Numbered from the stretch's first letter, positions 1 through 8,507 are shown. The stretch: 64,000 nucleotides of DNA from Arcticibacterium luteifluviistationis (GCF_003258705.1 NZ_CP029480.1:2976001-3040000); one strand, 5' to 3'. Program-made: numbers and translations. Notes: a model not told the origin generated them from the sequence alone.

Positions 1-763
1 CTGTAGCCTTCTCATTTCCAAAAGAATAGTTTAAATGATTAACACCAACAGTTATAGGCATCCTTAAATGGTTGTCTATTTTATTCTCCCTGTCGCTGTA
101 AACTGGTATTGAAACTACATTATAAACAGGTTTTTTACTATCAGAAAAGACAGTTATGTCTGACGAAATTTGCCAACTTGATTGATTAGTAAAAGGTATT
201 ATCTGGGTAACTTTTACCGTTTGACTACCGTTAGCCTCTACTATAATATCGTCAAAATCTATTGTTCCTAGGGTGGTTGTTAGTTTAAGTCTTTCAGCCG
301 TATTTCCTAAGTTTTGAATCAAAAAAGGAGTTATTAGGGTATCTCCTTCTAAAACATGATTTGTCTTCTTGAGGTTGACAACTTCGATATTATAATTTTC
401 GGAAACCTCTACATCAATGCTCTTAAACCCAATTATTTGGTCTCTTACGAAAAGACCAAATTCTAAATTATACTTCTGGGAAGGTGTGTTTTTGGCAGTA
501 GAGATAGTATACATATACCTCACTCCAGTTTCTCTGATAAATTTCTTCTCTGAGAGAATATTCCATCCCTCTGGCAGCTTTAAGCCACCAACGTTTTCAG
601 GAAATGAATTATGAAAATTCTTATTAACTTCTAAAAAAAGGGAGAAATAATTGCCGGGTTTTATTTCTTCTAATTTATTGACAACGCGTATTTTTTCAAG
701 ATTTTGACCGAAGGAACAAAAACTCAGTAGAGTAAAGAGAAGTATGTAAACCGCGTTTTTCAA
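1..763 (-). CDS. Secreted protein with Ig-like N-terminal region, 3' end outside window
   Basis: This reading frame is open from a TTG start to the window edge, so only about 254 N-terminal residues are visible. The start is followed by a typical signal peptide (basic KNA, hydrophobic core, cleavage near CSFGQ). The rest is beta-rich, with phrases such as PGNYFSLFLEV and LITPFLIQNLGNTAERLKL that resemble the NEW3/COG1470 type of Ig-like module. It is the third gene of a minus-strand operon, 38 bases after the chaperone-like gene. In such a position a large outer-membrane or usher-like protein would be plausible, but the decisive C-terminal part is missing. The function is therefore unassigned. 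No ATG is available near the signal peptide, so TTG is the likely start. Confidence 0.7.
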   Translation of the reverse strand, partial: MKNAVYILLFTLLSFCSFGQNLEKIRVVNKLEEIKPGNYFSLFLEVNKNFHNSFPENVGGLKLPEGWNILSEKKFIRETGVRYMYTISTAKNTPSQKYNLEFGLFVRDQIIGFKSIDVEVSENYNIEVVNLKKTNHVLEGDTLITPFLIQNLGNTAERLKLTTTLGTIDFDDIIVEANGSQTVKVTQIIPFTNQSSWQISSDITVFSDSKKPVYNVVSIPVYSDRENKIDNHLRMPITVGVNHLNYSFGNEKAT

Positions 764-801
764 AGTTTACTTTAACGAAATTTTCGTGTTGCAAGGATGT
801 T

Positions 802-1590
802 TCAATCAATATCAAGAGTGATATTCGAGGCAAAAAGGTCTTTGCTATTATCCATTACTAAGACCGTTTCATAGGTTCCTTTAGGTAAATCCTTTAATTC
901 AAGAATGTAGGAAGAACACATTTTCGGATATATTCTTCTGTTCAAACATACAAAGGTTTCTACTTTCTCTCCGTTTTCATTGTATACCTCAAGATACAAC
1001 CTAACTTTTTCAGAAAACTCGCTGTTATTTTTTACCATAACGTTCATCTTCTTTGTGGTACTGGTTGAGTCCTCGGAATCTTCCATGGCTAAATCGCTAA
1101 CAAAGAGTTCAGATTTTTCCATGGAACCGTTATCTGCAATTATCTGGACAGCGTATCGCATGATTGAATTAACACTTACTCCACTGGGCTGAATCTCATT
1201 GACAGGATCTGCTGCTTCAATCATCAAAACCGACCAATAAGAACCCTTTTCTAGCCCTTCAGGCAGTTCTATGCTGTAAAAAAGTGTATATTCTTCGCTT
1301 GGCTCTAATGTTTTTTCATCTATGGTTGTGTTTAACCATTCAGTGAGTGACCTTCCTGTTTCTGCATTATCAATGTATCTTATGCTTTCGCCGCAGTAGG
1401 CAGTCAAATCTTTCTTATAGAAAATGATTCTTTTAGCCACAGCAGACTCATTACGAAGTATAACTTCTCCAGTAACTTGTTGGCCCGAAACAGTAGCATG
1501 AACATGCGTAAGACCGTTTAAAATCACTACGGCAGCCCACAATGAGTTGCTGGAGATAAGCAGCAAAGTTATTAGTACAATTTTTTTCAT
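802..1590 (-). CDS. Secreted two-domain beta-sandwich protein, chaperone-like
   Basis: The protein has 262 residues with a clear signal peptide (about residues 1-19, ending SNSLWA). The mature part looks like two consecutive beta-sandwich domains. The first contains GEVILRNESAVAKRIIFY and LEPSEEYTLFYSIELPEG, where a conserved partner strand would be expected in PapD-like or DUF916-like folds. The second starts near MNVMVKNNSEFSEKVRLYLE and ends with PKGTYETVLVMD. It lies between a small abundant-looking secreted protein and a larger secreted protein. I infer a periplasmic chaperone or surface-assembly role, by analogy with pilus chaperones and the WxL-interacting proteins of Firmicutes. No cysteine pair or membrane anchor proves this. 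The family assignment is tentative. Confidence 0.6.
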   Translation of the reverse strand: MKKIVLITLLLISSNSLWAAVVILNGLTHVHATVSGQQVTGEVILRNESAVAKRIIFYKKDLTAYCGESIRYIDNAETGRSLTEWLNTTIDEKTLEPSEEYTLFYSIELPEGLEKGSYWSVLMIEAADPVNEIQPSGVSVNSIMRYAVQIIADNGSMEKSELFVSDLAMEDSEDSTSTTKKMNVMVKNNSEFSEKVRLYLEVYNENGEKVETFVCLNRRIYPKMCSSYILELKDLPKGTYETVLVMDNSKDLFASNITLDID

Positions 1591-1612
1591 TAGGAAATCG
1601 GTAAGAATAAGA

Positions 1613-1636
1613 AACTGACGGCCGAAACCGTCAGTT
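1613..1636 (-). terminator. Intercistronic hairpin after the first operon gene
   Basis: Perfect 9-bp arms (aactgacgg / ccgtcagtt) around a 6-base loop lie just after the stop codon of the small secreted protein and before the start of the chaperone-like gene. On the minus strand it is followed by only a short T-rich stretch. It may be a leaky terminator or a 3'-end stabiliser that favours expression of the first gene. Confidence 0.55.
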
Positions 1637-1644
1637 ATCTTTTA

Positions 1645-2208
1645 TTAATCGTCTGCTAAAGTATAAGTAACGGTTACTGCATAATCCTTTGCTCTTAAAT
1701 CAGCATAAGAACTATTTGGAGCATTAAAACTATAGGTTAACCGGTGACCTTTACTAGCACCAGTCTCTGTATATGCACTTCCAATTCCAGCAACAGCTAC
1801 CTGATCAACCGTGCTAAGTGTAACCCTTCCTCCTGTAGAACCCAAGGTACCTTCACCAGTACTTGCGTTTCCAGCTTTAACTTTAATAGTGATACCAGGC
1901 ACTAATTCGTCAATTTTCACATCAACGTGTCTTGAACTAGCTCCTCCGTCAACGAGAATAGAAGAGTAATTCAACCATGTATCAGAATTGTCTTGAGCTT
2001 TAGTAATTTTCTCACCAGCTTCTAATGGTGTGGCTTGTGTAAATTCTGCATTAAAATTCTTTGATGCTGTCGACTCTAAATCTAAAAGTGCAACATTTGG
2101 TACTTTTACAGTAATTACGTGATTGTCAGTTTGGGTATCTTGAGCCATACTAGTTACTGACATTAGAGCACCAACTGCGAAAGTCATGAATGTTAAATTT
2201 CTTTTCAT
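1645..2208 (-). CDS. Small secreted beta-rich protein, WxL/pilin-subunit-like
   Basis: The 187-residue protein starts with a signal peptide (MKRNLTFMTFAVGALMSVTSMAQ). It is rich in Thr, Ser, Ala, Gly and Val, has no cysteine in the mature part, and ends in alternating beta-strand sequence (YAVTVTYTLADD). That end resembles the C-terminal strand of Gram-positive WxL domains and of other polymerising surface subunits; this is a resemblance by eye only. It is the first gene of the operon, has a long leader of more than 300 bases, and is followed by a strong hairpin, all of which fits a highly expressed structural subunit. Proteins of this general pattern are common hypothetical proteins in Cytophagales. 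The exact function is unknown. Confidence 0.6.
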   Translation of the reverse strand: MKRNLTFMTFAVGALMSVTSMAQDTQTDNHVITVKVPNVALLDLESTASKNFNAEFTQATPLEAGEKITKAQDNSDTWLNYSSILVDGGASSRHVDVKIDELVPGITIKVKAGNASTGEGTLGSTGGRVTLSTVDQVAVAGIGSAYTETGASKGHRLTYSFNAPNSSYADLRAKDYAVTVTYTLADD

Positions 2209-2520
2209 CTTTTTGTTTTTTGTTTAATTTTCCTTTGGCTCGGGAATATGGTAATTTCAGTTTTCTAAGTACCAACGAGCATTTGCTCAGTACGTCCCAA
2301 ACACCATGCCAACAGAAAAAATAACAGGCAAAAGATACAATAACTACAAATAACTAATATACAGCAACTTAAGTGAAAACAATCGTTCCTTCTACAACCA
2401 TAATATCGATCTTAGAGCTATATCTTAACCGCTTATTATTAATCGGTTACATAAAAGATTGACCTATTGAAACTTCATCTCCACTTTTTTTTATTTAATC
2501 GATAAAAAAATGAATTTGAT
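2209..2520. other. Gene-free stretch upstream of the secreted-subunit operon
   Basis: About 310 bases without a credible reading frame separate the helicase terminator from the secreted-subunit gene. The stretch is very AT-rich and should contain the promoter and a long 5' leader for the minus-strand operon. A short interrupted palindrome, gagcatttgctc, lies in the leader near 2277. No convincing TAnnTTTG element was found at a normal distance. Confidence 0.5.
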
Positions 2521-2550
2521 CAAAAAAAAGTACCCTCGAGGAGGGTACTT
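2521..2550 (-). terminator. Rho-independent terminator of the DEAD-box helicase gene
   Basis: Perfect 10-bp arms (aagtaccctc / gagggtactt) enclose a 3-base loop. Read on the minus strand the hairpin is followed by a run of about eight T. It lies 27 bases after the helicase stop codon. Confidence 0.9.
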
Positions 2551-2576
2551 TCCAAAAATGAAGAATATTTTATCAT

Positions 2577-3815
2577 TTATCTTCTAAAATTCTTTCTTCC
2601 ACCAGAAGCATTTCCATCTCTACTACTTCTGTTATTCGGTCTTCTATTGTTCTGTTTTTTATCCGCTTTGGGTTCCGGCTTGTCTACAGGTTCATACCCT
2701 GGTATAATTTCACTAGGCAATTTTTGATTCAATAATTTCTCAATTCCTCGTAAATATTCATATTCGTCAATACATACTAAGGAGATAGCATTTCCGCTAG
2801 CACCAGCACGCCCAGTCCTACCTATTCTATGAACATAATCTTCAGATATATTAGGTAGCTCAAAATTGATAACATAAGGTAGTAATGGAATATCCAAACC
2901 ACGAGCAGCTATATCTGTAGCGACTAAAACTCGTATCTCTCCATTTTTAAAACCTGCTAAAGCTCTGGTTCTCGCATTTTGAGTTTTATTACCGTGAATA
3001 GCGGCAGAAGAAATACCTTTTTTACCAAGTTTTTCACTTAGCCTGTTAGCTCCATGCTTGGTTCTAGTAAAAACTAAGACCTGTGTCCAGTTTCCTTCAG
3101 AAATCAACTTGATAGTTAAAGCAGTTTTATCTCCCTTATCTGCTAAGTATATCATGTGATCTACTTTTTCAGCAGTGGTGTTTTCTGGCGTAGCCTCTAC
3201 TAATACAGGGTTTCTCAAAAACTCCCCTGACATTTTCTTTATCTCTTTGGAAAAAGTAGCGGAGAATAATAAGTTCTGTCTTTTAGAAGGCAACAGAGCC
3301 ATAATCTTTTTTATGTCTCTCAAGAAACCCATATCGAGCATTCTATCGGCCTCGTCTAAAACCAAAATCTCTACATTACTTAATGAGAGTGCTTTTTGAT
3401 TATGTAAATCAAGTAACCTTCCTGGTGTGGCTATTAAAATATCAACCCCTTGTCTCAGAGTTCTTACTTGTGGGTTTTGGTTTACACCACCAAAAATCAC
3501 GGTAGACCTAATATCTAAAAACTCACTATACTCTCTTACGTTATCGTATATCTGAGCAGCTAATTCTCTAGTAGGTGTTAGAATTAAACTTCTAATAGTT
3601 CTTTTTCTTGGTTGCTCTCCTTCTGAGAGTAATTGTAAGATAGGTAAAGTAAAACCTGCTGTTTTTCCTGTTCCTGTTTGAGCCGAAGCTAAAACGTCTC
3701 TTCTATTTAAAACTTCTGGAATTGCTTTTTCTTGAATTGGAGAAGGTTGAGTGTAACCTTTTTTATCAATGGCCTGTAATAATGCTTGAGACAAGCCTAA
3801 TTTTTCAAATGACAT
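2577..3815 (-). CDS. DEAD-box RNA helicase, RhlE-like
   Basis: The ATP-dependent RNA helicase has 412 residues from the chosen ATG. The Q motif region (GYTQPSPIQ, residues 20-28), Walker A AQTGTGKT (45-52), the PTRELA block, DEAD within [11 protein letters not shown] within LFSATF, and the HRIGRTGR block near residue 325 are all present. The C-terminal tail is short, basic and rich in Asn, Arg and Gly (PNNRSSRDG), as in RhlE-type enzymes that act in ribosome assembly and cold adaptation. An upstream in-frame TTG would add 20 residues, but that TTG is part of a TACCTTTG promoter element, so it cannot be translated from this promoter. The gene is monocistronic with its own terminator. Confidence 0.95.
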   Translation of the reverse strand: MSFEKLGLSQALLQAIDKKGYTQPSPIQEKAIPEVLNRRDVLASAQTGTGKTAGFTLPILQLLSEGEQPRKRTIRSLILTPTRELAAQIYDNVREYSEFLDIRSTVIFGGVNQNPQVRTLRQGVDILIATPGRLLDLHNQKALSLSNVEILVLDEADRMLDMGFLRDIKKIMALLPSKRQNLLFSATFSKEIKKMSGEFLRNPVLVEATPENTTAEKVDHMIYLADKGDKTALTIKLISEGNWTQVLVFTRTKHGANRLSEKLGKKGISSAAIHGNKTQNARTRALAGFKNGEIRVLVATDIAARGLDIPLLPYVINFELPNISEDYVHRIGRTGRAGASGNAISLVCIDEYEYLRGIEKLLNQKLPSEIIPGYEPVDKPEPKADKKQNNRRPNNRSSRDGNASGGRKNFRR

Positions 3816-3872
3816 TAAGAATTGTTTATGAAACAACAATTCAAATTTTAAAAGTTGTTTCGGATTAAGCCG

Positions 3873-3880
3873 CAAAGGTA
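3873..3880 (-). promoter_or_regulatory. Bacteroidota -7 element (TACCTTTG) of the helicase gene
   Basis: The minus strand reads TACCTTTG, a full match to the Bacteroidota -7 consensus TAnnTTTG, 58 bases before the helicase ATG. It overlaps the TTG that would give a longer protein and so settles the start. No clear -33 element was seen. Confidence 0.6.
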
Positions 3881-4057
3881 CGTCTAAATTCTTACTTGGT
3901 TAATTTTAAAACTAAAACAGGTATAAAAACCACCATTTATCCCTCATCCTAAGCTAAAACAAGAACCATTTAAAGTCATTATTTACCACACAAAATAAAC
4001 TTTATAAACGTTTAAGCTTCAAGCAATATATTTAACTAGCTATAACTTATAATATAA

Positions 4058-5233
4058 ATGAACGAAAACAACAGCACCAAGCTGGACAGATTCCTATGGA
4101 CGCTATCTGGCTTTAAGTCTAGTATCATATCCTCTTGTGGTATTGACAAATTTCACGCAAAAATAATTAGCGTACTCCTTATCATTGTTGGCCTATATGC
4201 CGCTCTTGCTTGGACCTTCTTTTTCCAAACCTTTAGCGAAAGTATTTATATCCCTGTTTTGGCAGGACTTTTCATGGGTTTCTTTATCATTGCTTTTGAT
4301 AGAGCCCTTATTTCCTCTTTATCTTCAGGTAAAACAAACTACTTCTCACTAGGCTTCCGATTTCTGCTAGCCATTTTATTAGGAGTGTTTTTATCCCAAC
4401 CAATGATTTTAAAGTTTTACCAACCCGAAATAAGCCGTGAGGTGGAAATACTGGCAGATAAAAAAGTAGCCGAAAGAAAAGTAGAACTAGCAGCCCTTTA
4501 CAAAACAGAGTTAGAAAACCTAGAGAGCCAAAAAGCTACCCTCCAAACTCAAATAGACGATACGCAAAACCTCCTCTCTGCTGCCGAAAGTGATTTCAAA
4601 ATAGAAATGGATGGCTCTGGTGGCACAGGAAAATACGGATATAGTACTGTAGCTAAGCAAAAAGAGAAGATATTAAGACGCTATGAGCAAGACTTCAGCA
4701 GTATAAGGCAAGCTAACATCCCTAAAATAGAAGCTATTCAAACGCAAATAGATGATTTCAATAATAAGGTGTCAAATGAAATAGACCTTTATCAAAGCGA
4801 GAATAATGTTTTCGGAACATTGATTCAGGCTGAAGCATTAGAAGCTATAATTGACAATGACGCCTCCGGTACTTTGAAATTTCGTTTCTACCTACTCTCA
4901 CTCATTCTAATTTTAATTGAACTCTCTGCCCTTATTGCTAAAATGCTTTTTAAAATGGAAAGCTATAAAGGAAAGGTGAGCTTGATAGAAATGGAAGAAG
5001 TTAAAACCATAGAGAACGAAAAGGAAATTATTTTGACCAAAATGGATGAGCTTAAAACCTTAAGACTAGAAAGCGAAGTGGCTCTGCAAAAGCAATACTT
5101 TGAGGATGCCAAAGAGGTAAATAATTCAAAACTGGCTGAACACCTTCAATCATGGAAAACTGACGGCGAAGGCACCGCAAAACAGTATTGGAACGCCTTT
5201 AAGGATAAATTAACTTTGGAAAGAAATTTTTAG
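4058..5233 (+). CDS. DUF4407 domain-containing membrane protein
   Basis: The 391-residue protein matches the DUF4407 family layout. A short cytoplasmic N-terminus with the SGFKSSIISSCGIDK motif is followed by three predicted membrane segments (about 35-58, 64-82 and 100-122). Then comes a long coiled-coil region rich in Lys, Glu and Gln (about 130-260) containing the GGSGGTGKYGYS-like glycine loop (DGSGGTGKYGYS). A last hydrophobic segment at about 275-298 precedes a charged helical tail. The family is widespread in Bacteroidota and actinobacteria, and its function is not established. It stands alone between the divergently transcribed helicase and the metallo-beta-lactamase gene. Confidence 0.85.
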   Translation: MNENNSTKLDRFLWTLSGFKSSIISSCGIDKFHAKIISVLLIIVGLYAALAWTFFFQTFSESIYIPVLAGLFMGFFIIAFDRALISSLSSGKTNYFSLGFRFLLAILLGVFLSQPMILKFYQPEISREVEILADKKVAERKVELAALYKTELENLESQKATLQTQIDDTQNLLSAAESDFKIEMDGSGGTGKYGYSTVAKQKEKILRRYEQDFSSIRQANIPKIEAIQTQIDDFNNKVSNEIDLYQSENNVFGTLIQAEALEAIIDNDASGTLKFRFYLLSLILILIELSALIAKMLFKMESYKGKVSLIEMEEVKTIENEKEIILTKMDELKTLRLESEVALQKQYFEDAKEVNNSKLAEHLQSWKTDGEGTAKQYWNAFKDKLTLERNF

Positions 5234-5298
5234 ATAATTGACAGTATTTCTTTTATTCCTTTTTTGAATCCAAAGAAATAAGTCCGTCATTCTTTAAA

Positions 5299-6036
5299 TT
5301 GAAAGAAAAACCATTTTCTATGTACAGATTGTTTCTCTTGTTCTTTGCCTCTTTAGTGTTCACTAGCTATATTCCCATCTCAGATTCTTATAAATCAGAG
5401 AACTTGGAAATTGAAAAGCTTACAGAGAACACCTACGTACATACTTCTTTCTTTCCATATAAAGGAAGTAAAGTAAGATGTAATGGTTTGGTATATGTAA
5501 AAAATGGAGAGGCTTTCATCATTGATTCGCCTACAGAAAATGTTTCTTCCGAAGAACTGATAGACTGGCTTGAAAACGAAAAACACTTAAAAGTGGTGGG
5601 TGTGGTAGGCACACACTTTCATGCAGACTGCTTAGGCGGATTAGAAGTGTTTATGGAGCGTAACATTCCCTCCTACTCTACAGAATTGACTAAAGAACTA
5701 GCGGTGGGTGAAGAAATGCCACAAGCCGAGCATACTTTTAAAACCAAAAAGTACTTCATGGGTAAAAGCTTAATGTTAAAGTATTTTGGCCCAGGGCATA
5801 CCAAAGATAACATCATAGCCTACATTCCTTCTGAAAAAGTCCTTTTTGGCGGATGCCTAATAAAAGAAGTGGGAGCTTCTGAAGGATACACCGGAGATGC
5901 TGTAGTAAACGAATGGTCAAACACGGTGAGAAAAATTAAGGGTAAACTTCCTGAAGCAGAATACATAGTACCCGGACATGGTAAGTCTGGCGATGTTAGC
6001 CTTTTAGATTACACCATTGAACTTTTTGATAAATAA
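5299..6036 (+). CDS. Subclass B1 metallo-beta-lactamase
   Basis: The 245-residue exported enzyme is predicted to hydrolyse beta-lactams in the periplasm. A hydrophobic signal segment lies at about residues 8-28; a second Met at residue 8 is an equally good start. All B1 zinc ligands can be seen: THFHAD gives His106, His108 and Asp110; GPGHTKDN gives His167; GGCLIKE gives Cys186 with the substrate-binding Lys189; VPGHG gives His227. The Asp-Cys-His second site and the HxHxD order are those of BlaB/IND/CcrA-type enzymes rather than glyoxalase II-like relatives. The position usually Asn in the later GN-(x)-DA segment appears to be Tyr (EGYTGDA). No insertion sequence, integron or other resistance gene is adjacent, so it looks like a resident chromosomal gene. 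Confidence 0.88.
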   Translation: MKEKPFSMYRLFLLFFASLVFTSYIPISDSYKSENLEIEKLTENTYVHTSFFPYKGSKVRCNGLVYVKNGEAFIIDSPTENVSSEELIDWLENEKHLKVVGVVGTHFHADCLGGLEVFMERNIPSYSTELTKELAVGEEMPQAEHTFKTKKYFMGKSLMLKYFGPGHTKDNIIAYIPSEKVLFGGCLIKEVGASEGYTGDAVVNEWSNTVRKIKGKLPEAEYIVPGHGKSGDVSLLDYTIELFDK

Positions 6037-6043
6037 GCCAAAA

Positions 6044-6077
6044 AGAAAGGTCTCTATTATAAAATAGAGACCTTTCT
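6044..6077. terminator. Bidirectional terminator between lactamase and reductase genes
   Basis: Perfect 15-bp arms (agaaaggtctctatt / aatagagacctttct) with a 4-base loop sit between two converging genes. A-rich and T-rich flanks allow function in both directions. Confidence 0.85.
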
Positions 6078-6100
6078 AAAATCAAGCTAAGCTTGTTTTA

Positions 6101-6976
6101 TTACTTAGTTAATGAAGCATAATAGATATCATACCAATCTTCTTTTGAAAGAACTATATCTGTAGCGGTAGCCACATTCTTAATCCTTTCAAGGTTTAGC
6201 GAGCCAATAATTGGCAATACGCCTAAACTTATAAGCCATGCCACAGCTATTTGCTCCAAATTAGCATCATGCCTTTTGGCCACTTCTTTTAAACTCTTTC
6301 TTAATCTGATAGCTTGTTCAGAACCACCTTCTAGTATTTCTCCACCAGCCAATGGCGACCACACCAAAGGTTTTGCATATTGCTCTTTGATAAAGTCTAT
6401 TCTCCCGTCTCTAATTGGGCTAGTATCTAAAAGGTTTAATTCTATATGACTGGTTACTATAGGTACACTCAGGTGCTTTGCCAATAACCTATGCTGGTCG
6501 CCTGTAAAATTGGCTATACCAATGTGTTTTGCCTTTTTAGTATGAATAATTTGCTGCAAGACCAAAGCTGTTTCTTCTGGATTAGCAGTATAGTCAAAAC
6601 CATTTAGCAGAAAGATATCTAGATAATCCGTTTGTAAATCGTTTAAAAACTTATCTACAGAATCTAATAAATAGCTTTTTGAATTGTCAAAATATGGTTT
6701 ACCCGAGCTTAATTCTCTTATACCGCATTTTGCGAAAATTACAATATCCTTACGCTCTAACCCTTTGCCACTTAAAACAGAATTTACAATCTTCTCTGTT
6801 TCTAGTTTCTCAGAAGTATCACCAAAATCAAAAGTGTTAATACCTAAATCTAGGCATAAGTTGATAATCTCTTCCGCCCTTTTAGGGTCAGACATCTTCT
6901 CATTTTCCCATCTCCAAAAACTGTAAATAGCCTTAGAAACTTTAGGACCACTATCGCTCAAATATACTTTTTGCAT
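6101..6976 (-). CDS. Aldo/keto reductase-like protein with altered catalytic tetrad
   Basis: The 291-residue protein is of the aldo/keto reductase family, closest in pattern to YdhF-like members (NLCLDLGINTFDFGDTSE, QTDYLDIFLLNG, HIGIANF, LPIIGSLNLERI). Two of the four usual catalytic residues look replaced: Asp50 and Lys83 are kept, but the Tyr position is Ser55 (GDTSEK) and the His position is Asn125 (LLNGFDY). Reductase activity is therefore doubtful, although cofactor-binding features near the C-terminus remain. An upstream in-frame ATG would add 16 residues, but a TTGG-N17-TATTTTTG promoter overlaps that extension, so the internal ATG after AGAAAGAG is chosen. It follows a DUF2892 gene on the same strand. 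Confidence 0.85.
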   Translation of the reverse strand: MQKVYLSDSGPKVSKAIYSFWRWENEKMSDPKRAEEIINLCLDLGINTFDFGDTSEKLETEKIVNSVLSGKGLERKDIVIFAKCGIRELSSGKPYFDNSKSYLLDSVDKFLNDLQTDYLDIFLLNGFDYTANPEETALVLQQIIHTKKAKHIGIANFTGDQHRLLAKHLSVPIVTSHIELNLLDTSPIRDGRIDFIKEQYAKPLVWSPLAGGEILEGGSEQAIRLRKSLKEVAKRHDANLEQIAVAWLISLGVLPIIGSLNLERIKNVATATDIVLSKEDWYDIYYASLTK

Positions 6977-6995
6977 CTCTTTCTGTTTAGTCGTA

Positions 6996-7025
6996 CAAAA
7001 ATAGGATAATTTAAGGTTAGCCAAT
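6996..7025 (-). promoter_or_regulatory. Bacteroidota-type promoter of the aldo/keto reductase gene
   Basis: On the minus strand, TTGG (-33 region), a 17-base spacer and TATTTTTG (-7) are followed by the chosen ATG about 20 bases later. This is a full TAnnTTTG match and fixes the downstream start. Confidence 0.65.
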
Positions 7026-7046
7026 GTATATCACCATAGCACAAAT

Positions 7047-7259
7047 TTATTTTTTTGCCTTTGTCTTACGACTACTGATTCCCAAGACCTTATAAATAGG
7101 ACAAAAGCTCGCGGTGCTGGTCAGTAGAAAAATGACAGAAACCGCAATTAACACTAAAGCCAAGGTACCACTGATGATGTTTTGCCAATACAGTAAAGCA
7201 ATCACCAAGGCTACACCTATTCTGACCATCTTGTCCGTATTTCCCATATTCTTTGTCAT
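7047..7259 (-). CDS. DUF2892 (YgaP-like) small membrane protein
   Basis: The 70-residue protein starts MTKNMGNTDKMVRIGVAL, the usual opening of the DUF2892/YgaP transmembrane family. It has two hydrophobic segments (about 13-30 and 33-50) joined by a short turn, followed by FCPIYKVLGIS and a basic tail (KTKAKK). In other bacteria this domain is often fused to or encoded near rhodanese or thioredoxin-type proteins; none is nearby here. It has its own -7 element and ends just upstream of the aldo/keto reductase promoter. Confidence 0.85.
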   Translation of the reverse strand: MTKNMGNTDKMVRIGVALVIALLYWQNIISGTLALVLIAVSVIFLLTSTASFCPIYKVLGISSRKTKAKK

Positions 7260-7287
7260 ATCTGTAATCTTTTTGTTAATAATTAAT

Positions 7288-7295
7288 CAAAAATA
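7288..7295 (-). promoter_or_regulatory. -7 element (TATTTTTG) of the DUF2892 gene
   Basis: The minus strand reads TATTTTTG, a full TAnnTTTG match, 28 bases before the ATG of the small membrane protein. No clear -33 element is visible. Confidence 0.5.
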
Positions 7296-7344
7296 GACTT
7301 CTCCTAACTTTTAAAACGTGATGAAGATCACAAAGGCAAATGAT

Positions 7345-7376
7345 TTTGATAGGTTCGACCTTTTCTGCTATTTTTG
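7345..7376 (+). promoter_or_regulatory. Bacteroidota-type promoter of ychF
   Basis: TTTG, a 20-base spacer and TATTTTTG are followed 25 bases later by the ychF ATG. The promoter lies inside an apparent N-terminal extension of the reading frame, which rules that extension out. Confidence 0.65.
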
Positions 7377-7401
7377 CAGCCTAATATTTATCAAAGAAAA
7401 G

Positions 7402-8505
7402 ATGGCTTTAAAAGTAGGAATTGTTGGCTTACCGAATGTTGGAAAATCAACACTTTTCAATGCAGTTTCCACCAGTGCAAAAGCTCAAGCGAGCAATTAC
7501 CGTTTCTGTACTATTGAGCCTAACGAGGCCTTAGTGGACGTACCAGACGAAAGACTAGTTAAACTAGAGGAATTGGTAAACCCAAATAAAGTAATCCCTA
7601 CGCAAATTGAGGTAGTAGATATTGCTGGATTAGTAAAAGGAGCTAGCCAAGGCGAAGGTCTTGGAAACAAATTCCTTGGTAATATTAGAGAAGTGGATGC
7701 CATCATTCATGTCATTAGATGTTTTGAAGACGAAAATGTTCTTAGAGACGAGGGAGCTATCAACCCTGTTTCTGATAAAGAAATAATTGACTACGAACTC
7801 CAATTGAAAGATTTGGAGAGTATTGAGAAGAAAGTCAAAAGAATAGGCAAAATGGCTCGTGTGGGTGGTGACGCCAAAATGAAATTTGAGCTTGACGTAG
7901 TAGAAAAATGCGAAGCCTGGCTTAAGCAAGGAAAAAATGTAAGAGAGCTAGAACTTAGCAAGGAAGAATTACCTGCCATAGCAGATATGTTTTTGCTTAC
8001 TGTAAAACCTACGCTTTATGTAGCCAATGTAGATGAGGCCAGCATGCATACTGGAAATAAATTTTCAGAAACTTTACAAAAAGTAGCCGATGCTGAAGGT
8101 GCACAAATGATAGTGCTTTGTAATAACATTGAAGCCGATATTTCAGAAATGGAAGACCCGGATGATAAAGCAATGTTCTTTGAAGACTACGGCATGAAAG
8201 AAGCTGGTTTAGACAAATTACTAAGGTCTGCTTATACGCTTTTAAACTTAAAAACTTATTTCACAGCAGGTGTTCAGGAAGTAAGAGCCTGGACTATCCA
8301 AGAAGGCTGGACTGCCCCTCAAGCTGCTGGAGTAATCCATACAGATTTTGAGAGAGGTTTCATTAAAGCTGAAGTAATGAGTTATGCCGACTTCACTAAG
8401 TATGGTTCAGAACAAGCCTGTAGAGAAGTGGGCCGCCTGAGAATAGAAGGCAAAGAGTATATTGTGAAAGATGGTGACCTAATGCACTTCAGATTTAACG
8501 TTTAA
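7402..8505 (+). CDS. ychF: Redox-regulated ATPase YchF
   Basis: The 367-residue Obg-family P-loop protein prefers ATP to GTP and binds ribosomes. The start [17 protein letters not shown] is the standard YchF N-terminus, with the P-loop at residues 9-17. [21 protein letters not shown] gives the G3 region and switch. NNIEAD takes the place of the NKxD guanine-specificity motif, as expected for YchF. A helical arm follows, and the C-terminal TGS-like domain carries FFTAG-type sequence ([14 protein letters not shown]) and a conserved end ([19 protein letters not shown]). An ATG 28 codons upstream is rejected because the promoter overlaps that part. The gene converges on a carboxypeptidase-regulatory-domain protein. 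Confidence 0.97.
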   Translation: MALKVGIVGLPNVGKSTLFNAVSTSAKAQASNYRFCTIEPNEALVDVPDERLVKLEELVNPNKVIPTQIEVVDIAGLVKGASQGEGLGNKFLGNIREVDAIIHVIRCFEDENVLRDEGAINPVSDKEIIDYELQLKDLESIEKKVKRIGKMARVGGDAKMKFELDVVEKCEAWLKQGKNVRELELSKEELPAIADMFLLTVKPTLYVANVDEASMHTGNKFSETLQKVADAEGAQMIVLCNNIEADISEMEDPDDKAMFFEDYGMKEAGLDKLLRSAYTLLNLKTYFTAGVQEVRAWTIQEGWTAPQAAGVIHTDFERGFIKAEVMSYADFTKYGSEQACREVGRLRIEGKEYIVKDGDLMHFRFNV

Positions 8506-8507
8506 GT

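Noticed and set aside
7630-7979. Minus-strand frames inside ychF
   Set aside because: They are antisense to a highly conserved gene and lack any family feature.
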